Assembly: GCF_047238125.1 (NCBI RefSeq)
Contig: NZ_JBDFMH010000001.1
Coordinates: 3,348,001-3,412,000, forward strand
Origin: JBDFMH01 sp047238125
GTDB taxonomy: Bacteria; Pseudomonadota; Alphaproteobacteria; Sphingomonadales; Sphingomonadaceae
Direction of reading: 5' to 3'
DNA: 64,000 nucleotides
Shown: piece after piece, positions 60,755 to 64,000 of the stretch
Numbering within the stretch: position 1 is the stretch's first letter
Layout of the letters: each line of letters starts with the position of its first letter
Notes under the pieces: generated by a model
What the model saw: the letters and a program-made list of their open reading frames with translations, nothing else
The model's database searches: none
What the model was told of the DNA's origin: nothing
Made by a program: the position numbers and the translations under genes

Positions 60755-61455
60755 GCGACCCACTGGACCTTGCCGCCGCCGAATATGTGCTTGGCACGCT
60801 CGATCCGGCCGAGCGCGCGACCTTCCTGGCGCGGCTGGCACGCGATCCGGCTGCGGTCGACGCGGTGGCCGCCTGGCGGGACCGGCTGGCGCCGCTGTTG
60901 CTGACCGCGCCTGAGGCGGAAGCGGATCCGCACATCTGGTCCGCGATCGAGCGGCGTATGGCTGCGCCGGCCGCGGCGAACGACAATCGTGTCGGCTGGT
61001 GGCGGGGAGCTGCAATTGCGGCCTCGCTGATTGCGATCGCATCGAGCACGGCGCTGGTAATGCGTCCGGCCCCCGCGCCGGTGGTGGTGGCCAGCGCGCC
61101 CCGGCCCGATCCGGTCGCGGCGATGGCGGCGCTGTCGCCTAGCGGCGGTGCGCCGGCGATGTTGATAAGCTATCATCCGATGACGCGGCGGATGGAGATC
61201 GTGCCGATCGCGATGCCGCCGGGCGATGGCCATTCTCACGAATTGTGGCTGATCGGGGCGGACGGCAAGCCGCGTTCGATGGGCGTGCTGGCCGCACGCG
61301 GCCGCCACTTCATGCCTGCCGATCTTGCCACCGGGCCGAAGCTGGTGCTGGCGGTATCCGTGGAGCCGATGGGCGGATCGCCGACCGGATCACCAACCGG
61401 ACCCGTGGTCCTTTCGGGCGAGATGATGCCGATGCCGAAGCCGGTCGAGAGCTGA
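60751..61455 (+). CDS. RskA/ChrR-like anti-sigma factor
   Basis: 234 residues. An N-terminal zinc-less anti-sigma domain (AAAEYVLGTLDPAERATFLARLARD) precedes a single membrane helix (AAIAASLIAIASSTALVM, about 95-112) and a periplasmic anti-sigma-K domain (ISYHPMTRRMEIVPIAMPPGDGHSHELWLIGADGKPRSMGVL). Binds and holds the preceding sigma factor until a periplasmic signal triggers release. The ATG overlaps the sigma stop (ATGA). Confidence 0.9.
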   Translation: MSDPLDLAAAEYVLGTLDPAERATFLARLARDPAAVDAVAAWRDRLAPLLLTAPEAEADPHIWSAIERRMAAPAAANDNRVGWWRGAAIAASLIAIASSTALVMRPAPAPVVVASAPRPDPVAAMAALSPSGGAPAMLISYHPMTRRMEIVPIAMPPGDGHSHELWLIGADGKPRSMGVLAARGRHFMPADLATGPKLVLAVSVEPMGGSPTGSPTGPVVLSGEMMPMPKPVES

Positions 61456-61536
61456 ATTCGATCGATCCAAAGGACGGCCCAGCGCGGCATCGCGAACCAA
61501 GATTTCTGTGCCTTTGCGGATGAGCCCTGACCGTTC

Positions 61537-61567
61537 AAGGGGCGCCCGGTTCGGCAGGCGCCCCTTT
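61537..61567. terminator. Hairpin between converging genes
   Basis: AAGGGGCGCC and GGCGCCCCTT form a 10-bp stem around CGGTTCGGCA, with TTTCC on the plus side. It serves the anti-sigma gene and possibly the fasciclin gene as well. Confidence 0.8.
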
Positions 61568-61577
61568 CCGGCGGTGC

Positions 61578-62132
61578 TTATTGCGGGAGCAGCACCGTAT
61601 CCACGACGTGGATCACGCCGTTGGACTGCAAGACGTCGCCCTGGGTGACATGGCTCATGCCGCCCTTGGCATCGGTCAGCATGATACGCTTGCCCATCAT
61701 CGAAGCGGTCAGCGTGCCACCCTGCACGGTCGTCAGCGTGGCCTTGCCGCCGCCATCCTTGATCTGCTTGGCGAGATCCTTGGCCGTCAGCCGGCCGGGG
61801 ACGACATGATAGGTCAGGATCGAGGTCAGCGTCGCCTTGTTTTCAGGCTTGACCAGCGTATCGACCGTGCCGGCCGGCAGCTTGGCGAAGGCGGCGTTGG
61901 TGGGCGCGAACACGGTGAACGGCCCCGGGCCCTTCAGCGTATCGACCAGGCCGGCGGCCTGCACCGCGGCGACGAGGGTCGTATGATCCTTGGAATTCAC
62001 GGCATTGTCGACGATCGTCTTGGTCGGATACATTTCGGAACCGCCGACGACCGGGTTCTTGGCGACGGCGCCGGTCGATGCGATCGCAATCAGAAGCGCC
62101 GCGGCAGAGCCGCGCAGAAACTTGCTGTTCAT
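61578..62132 (-). CDS. Exported fasciclin-domain protein
   Basis: 184 residues. A signal peptide (AAALLIAIASTGAVA) precedes a FAS1 domain: LVAAVQAAGLVDTLKGPGPFTVFAPTNAAFAKLP, TSILTYHVVPGRLTAKDL and LQSNGVIHVVDTVLLPQ. FAS1 proteins mediate adhesion or bind surface ligands; in many sphingomonads one is encoded next to this sigma/anti-sigma pair. Followed by its own terminator. Confidence 0.92.
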   Translation of the reverse strand: MNSKFLRGSAAALLIAIASTGAVAKNPVVGGSEMYPTKTIVDNAVNSKDHTTLVAAVQAAGLVDTLKGPGPFTVFAPTNAAFAKLPAGTVDTLVKPENKATLTSILTYHVVPGRLTAKDLAKQIKDGGGKATLTTVQGGTLTASMMGKRIMLTDAKGGMSHVTQGDVLQSNGVIHVVDTVLLPQ

Positions 62133-62193
62133 GGGAATCCTCCTTGATGGGGCACCTTGCGAGCGCCGCAGCAAGCTACGCCCGAACCCCCAT

Positions 62194-63114
62194 CTAGGTT
62201 GCAGGCCGGCGCGGTGCGCGCGCCGAAATCGCAAGAGCTTCGGCAAGCAGCCGGAATTCCTTCTCACGCGGGCTGCCCTTGCGCCAGGCCAGCGCGATCC
62301 GCCGCGACGGATGTTCTGCCGCAAGCGGGCGCGCGATGACCGACGTATCGTTAAGGATACCTGCATTGAGCGCCATTTCAGGCAGCATGGTCAGGCCCAG
62401 GCCGTTATCCACCATCTGCACCAGCGTATGCAGCGAGGTGCCCAGCATTGCCGCTTCGGCGCGCAGCTCGGGCCGGTTGCAGGCGGCCAGCGCATGATCC
62501 TTCAGGCAATGCCCGTCTTCCAGCAGCAGCAATCGCGATTCGTCGATCGCGTCGGGCGAAATGCTGCCGGCGGGCAGATCCTGCGTGCCGGGAAACGCGA
62601 CGTAGAGCCGATCCTCGAACAGATCCGCCCATTCGACGTCGCCGCACGGGTAAGGCAGCGCGAGCAGCACGCAATCGGCATGGCCGCGATGCAACGAGTC
62701 GCAGGCCGCGCTCGTCGTCTCCTCGCGCAGGTACAGCTTCAGGTCGGGCCAGTCCGCGCGCAGCTTGGGCAGGATACGCGGCAACAGGAACGGCGCGATC
62801 GTGGGGATCACCCCCATCCGCAATTCGCCCGCCAGCGGCTTGCCGGCGGCGCGGGCCATGTCCGAAAGCTCCTCAGCCTCGCGCAGCACCCGCTGGGCCT
62901 TGTCCGCGATGCGCGTGCCGAGCGGCGTGAACCGAACGACGCGACGCGTCCGCTCCACCAGCGTGATGCCGATCAGAGATTCGAGCTCGCGCAGACCGGC
63001 CGACAACGTCGATTGGGTGACGAAGCACGCCTCGGCCGCACGGCCGAAATGGCCGTGATCGCGCAGCGCCACGAGATACTGGAGCTGCTTCAGCGTGGGG
63101 AGATAGGTGCTCAT
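62194..63114 (-). CDS. OxyR-like LysR-family peroxide regulator
   Basis: 306 residues. The helix-turn-helix is LKQLQYLVALRDHGHFGRAAEACFVTQSTLSAGLRELE. The ligand domain has conserved Cys residues in EETTSAACDSLHRGHADCVLL and in HCLKDHALAACNRPEL; the latter region corresponds to the OxyR redox Cys pair. It is divergent from ahpC, the usual arrangement in which OxyR senses hydrogen peroxide and activates ahpC. A mixed-type intergenic of 114 bp carries the promoters. Confidence 0.88.
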   Translation of the reverse strand: MSTYLPTLKQLQYLVALRDHGHFGRAAEACFVTQSTLSAGLRELESLIGITLVERTRRVVRFTPLGTRIADKAQRVLREAEELSDMARAAGKPLAGELRMGVIPTIAPFLLPRILPKLRADWPDLKLYLREETTSAACDSLHRGHADCVLLALPYPCGDVEWADLFEDRLYVAFPGTQDLPAGSISPDAIDESRLLLLEDGHCLKDHALAACNRPELRAEAAMLGTSLHTLVQMVDNGLGLTMLPEMALNAGILNDTSVIARPLAAEHPSRRIALAWRKGSPREKEFRLLAEALAISARAPRRPAT

Positions 63115-63228
63115 TCAGTGCTTATATCGATCAAAGCGGTGCGAATAATCAATTGGTATCGTCAACAGCCCTGCCTATTTGCGGTTGCGAACGATCTATG
63201 CTGCGATGCAGCCAAACCGGAGAACCCC
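63115..63228. promoter_or_regulatory. Divergent oxyR-ahpC promoter region
   Basis: 114 bp between the two starts. It contains AT-rich dyads around 63124-63170 (ATCGATCAAAG and AATCAATTGGTATCG) in the place where OxyR would bind. No exact consensus was confirmed. Confidence 0.5.
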
Positions 63229-63771
63229 ATGCTGACCGTTGGTGACAAGCTTCCTGATTATATCCTCCCCGTCCAGCAGGGCGTGGATGCGCTGCCCGGC
63301 GAAGAGACGATCGACCTGGGCAAGACCGACGGCAAGTGGAAGATCCTGTTCTACTGGCCGAAGGACTTCACCTTCGTCTGCCCGACCGAGATCATCGGCT
63401 ATGGCGATCTGGCGCGCGATTTCGCAGATCGTGATGCGGTGCTGATCGGCGCTTCGACCGATACCAGCCATGTCCACTTCGCATGGCGCAAGTCCGACGA
63501 ACGCCTGGCCGCCTGTGATTTCCCGTGGATCGCGGACAATTCGAAGAAGCTGGCGACGGCGCTCGGCATCCTTCACCCGCAGGAAGGCGTCGCCTATCGC
63601 GCCACCTTTGTCGTCGATCCCGACAATGTGATCCAGCACGTCACGGTCAACGGCCTGAACGTCGGTCGCAACCCGCAGGAGACGCTGCGCGTTCTCGATG
63701 CGCTGCAGACCGACGAACTGTGCCCCTGCAACTGGACCGAAGGCCAGGACGTTCTCAAGCCCGCAGCCTGA
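63229..63771 (+). CDS. ahpC: Alkyl hydroperoxide reductase C (peroxiredoxin)
   Basis: 180 residues. Peroxidatic Cys C51 in YWPKDFTFVCPTEI and resolving Cys in DELCPCNW near the C-terminus. The shape fits the peroxiredoxin that is reduced by AhpD rather than by AhpF, matching the next gene. It removes hydrogen and alkyl peroxides. ATG 63229 has GGAGAA upstream. Confidence 0.95.
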   Translation: MLTVGDKLPDYILPVQQGVDALPGEETIDLGKTDGKWKILFYWPKDFTFVCPTEIIGYGDLARDFADRDAVLIGASTDTSHVHFAWRKSDERLAACDFPWIADNSKKLATALGILHPQEGVAYRATFVVDPDNVIQHVTVNGLNVGRNPQETLRVLDALQTDELCPCNWTEGQDVLKPAA

Positions 63772-63830
63772 TCACAGGCCGGGTCGCACTGCCGCGCTGT
63801 CTGTCCTCCCTTGGACGCGCGGCGAGGAGG

Positions 63831-63868
63831 GGCGCGGAGTTCTCCGGACTCCGCGCCTCTTTTCTTTT
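63831..63868 (+). terminator. Terminator-like hairpin between ahpC and ahpD
   Basis: GGCGCGGAGT and ACTCCGCGCC form a perfect 10-bp stem around TCTCCGG, followed by TCTTTTCTTTT. It may attenuate rather than stop transcription into ahpD. Confidence 0.9.
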
Positions 63869-63895
63869 CACGAACCGTCGATGGAGCATCACCCC

Positions 63896-64000
63896 ATGTC
63901 GTTGAAGACGTTTGCCGATAGCCTGCCCGATTATGCCAAGGACCTGCGCCTGAACCTGGGATCGCTGCTGGGTGACCAGTTACTGGGTGATCAGCGCAAA
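63896..64000 (+). CDS. ahpD: Alkyl hydroperoxidase AhpD, truncated by window end
   Basis: Only the first 35 residues are present. MSLKTFADSLPDYAKDLRLN followed by LGSLLGD matches the N-terminus of AhpD. AhpD reduces AhpC in a two-component peroxide system. The catalytic CxxC lies outside the window, so the call rests on the N-terminus and the ahpC neighbour. Confidence 0.85.
   Translation, partial: MSLKTFADSLPDYAKDLRLNLGSLLGDQLLGDQRK

Overview
The window reads as chromosomal DNA of a sphingomonad (Alphaproteobacteria, Sphingomonas or a close relative). The evidence is the high GC content, heavy use of overlapping stop/start codons, a UrcA-family protein, paired DUF2807 proteins, CarD, the small aa3-type cytochrome oxidase subunit IV beside a three-gene pntAA/pntAB/pntB transhydrogenase set, and many short exported proteins of the kind common in this family. 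No species call is made.

Region 1 (1-1274) holds a membrane diguanylate cyclase and a gene-poor stretch. Region 2 (1275-10333) is the standout. It is an island of about 9.06 kb bounded by an exact 16-bp direct repeat, one copy of which forms the 3' end of a tRNA-Ser(GGA) gene (10319-10409, minus strand). Inside are a RES/Xre-type toxin-antitoxin pair, a 1752-residue protein with an N-terminal nucleosidase (PNP-like) domain, a STAND-type P-loop NTPase and a very long helical C-terminal region, a small ribbon-helix-helix-like protein, an AlpA/excisionase-like protein, and a tyrosine integrase whose reading frame is broken just before its catalytic tyrosine. The architecture matches NLR-like anti-phage sensors with nucleotide-destroying effectors, so the large gene is the best candidate here for an undescribed defence system. 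The broken integrase suggests the island is now fixed.

Region 3 (10.5-37.8 kb) is mostly core genome: a cyclophilin; a PadR regulator with a SEDS/FtsW-like membrane protein; two DUF2807 proteins; CarD; an 18-codon ORF with a near-perfect Shine-Dalgarno; an amidohydrolase; aconitase; an ECF sigma factor overlapping a Ser/Thr kinase; two small proteins of different base composition set among three copies of a palindromic repeat; a class A penicillin-binding protein; UrcA; a TrkA-type ion channel; ribosomal proteins S9 and L13; and heme A synthase.

Region 4 (37.8-64 kb) carries a MerC-like protein and a Fur/Zur-type regulator with a Zur-like box, dxs, a sigma-54 response regulator, the transhydrogenase cluster, tRNA-Val(TAC), a serine hydrolase, and the proteostasis genes clpX and lon. 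It also has a compact same-strand run from PAP2 phosphatase through pgsA, moaD, moaE and an ECF sigma factor to its anti-sigma factor, then a fasciclin-domain protein, and the divergent oxyR-like/ahpC-ahpD peroxide defence locus, which is cut by the window end.
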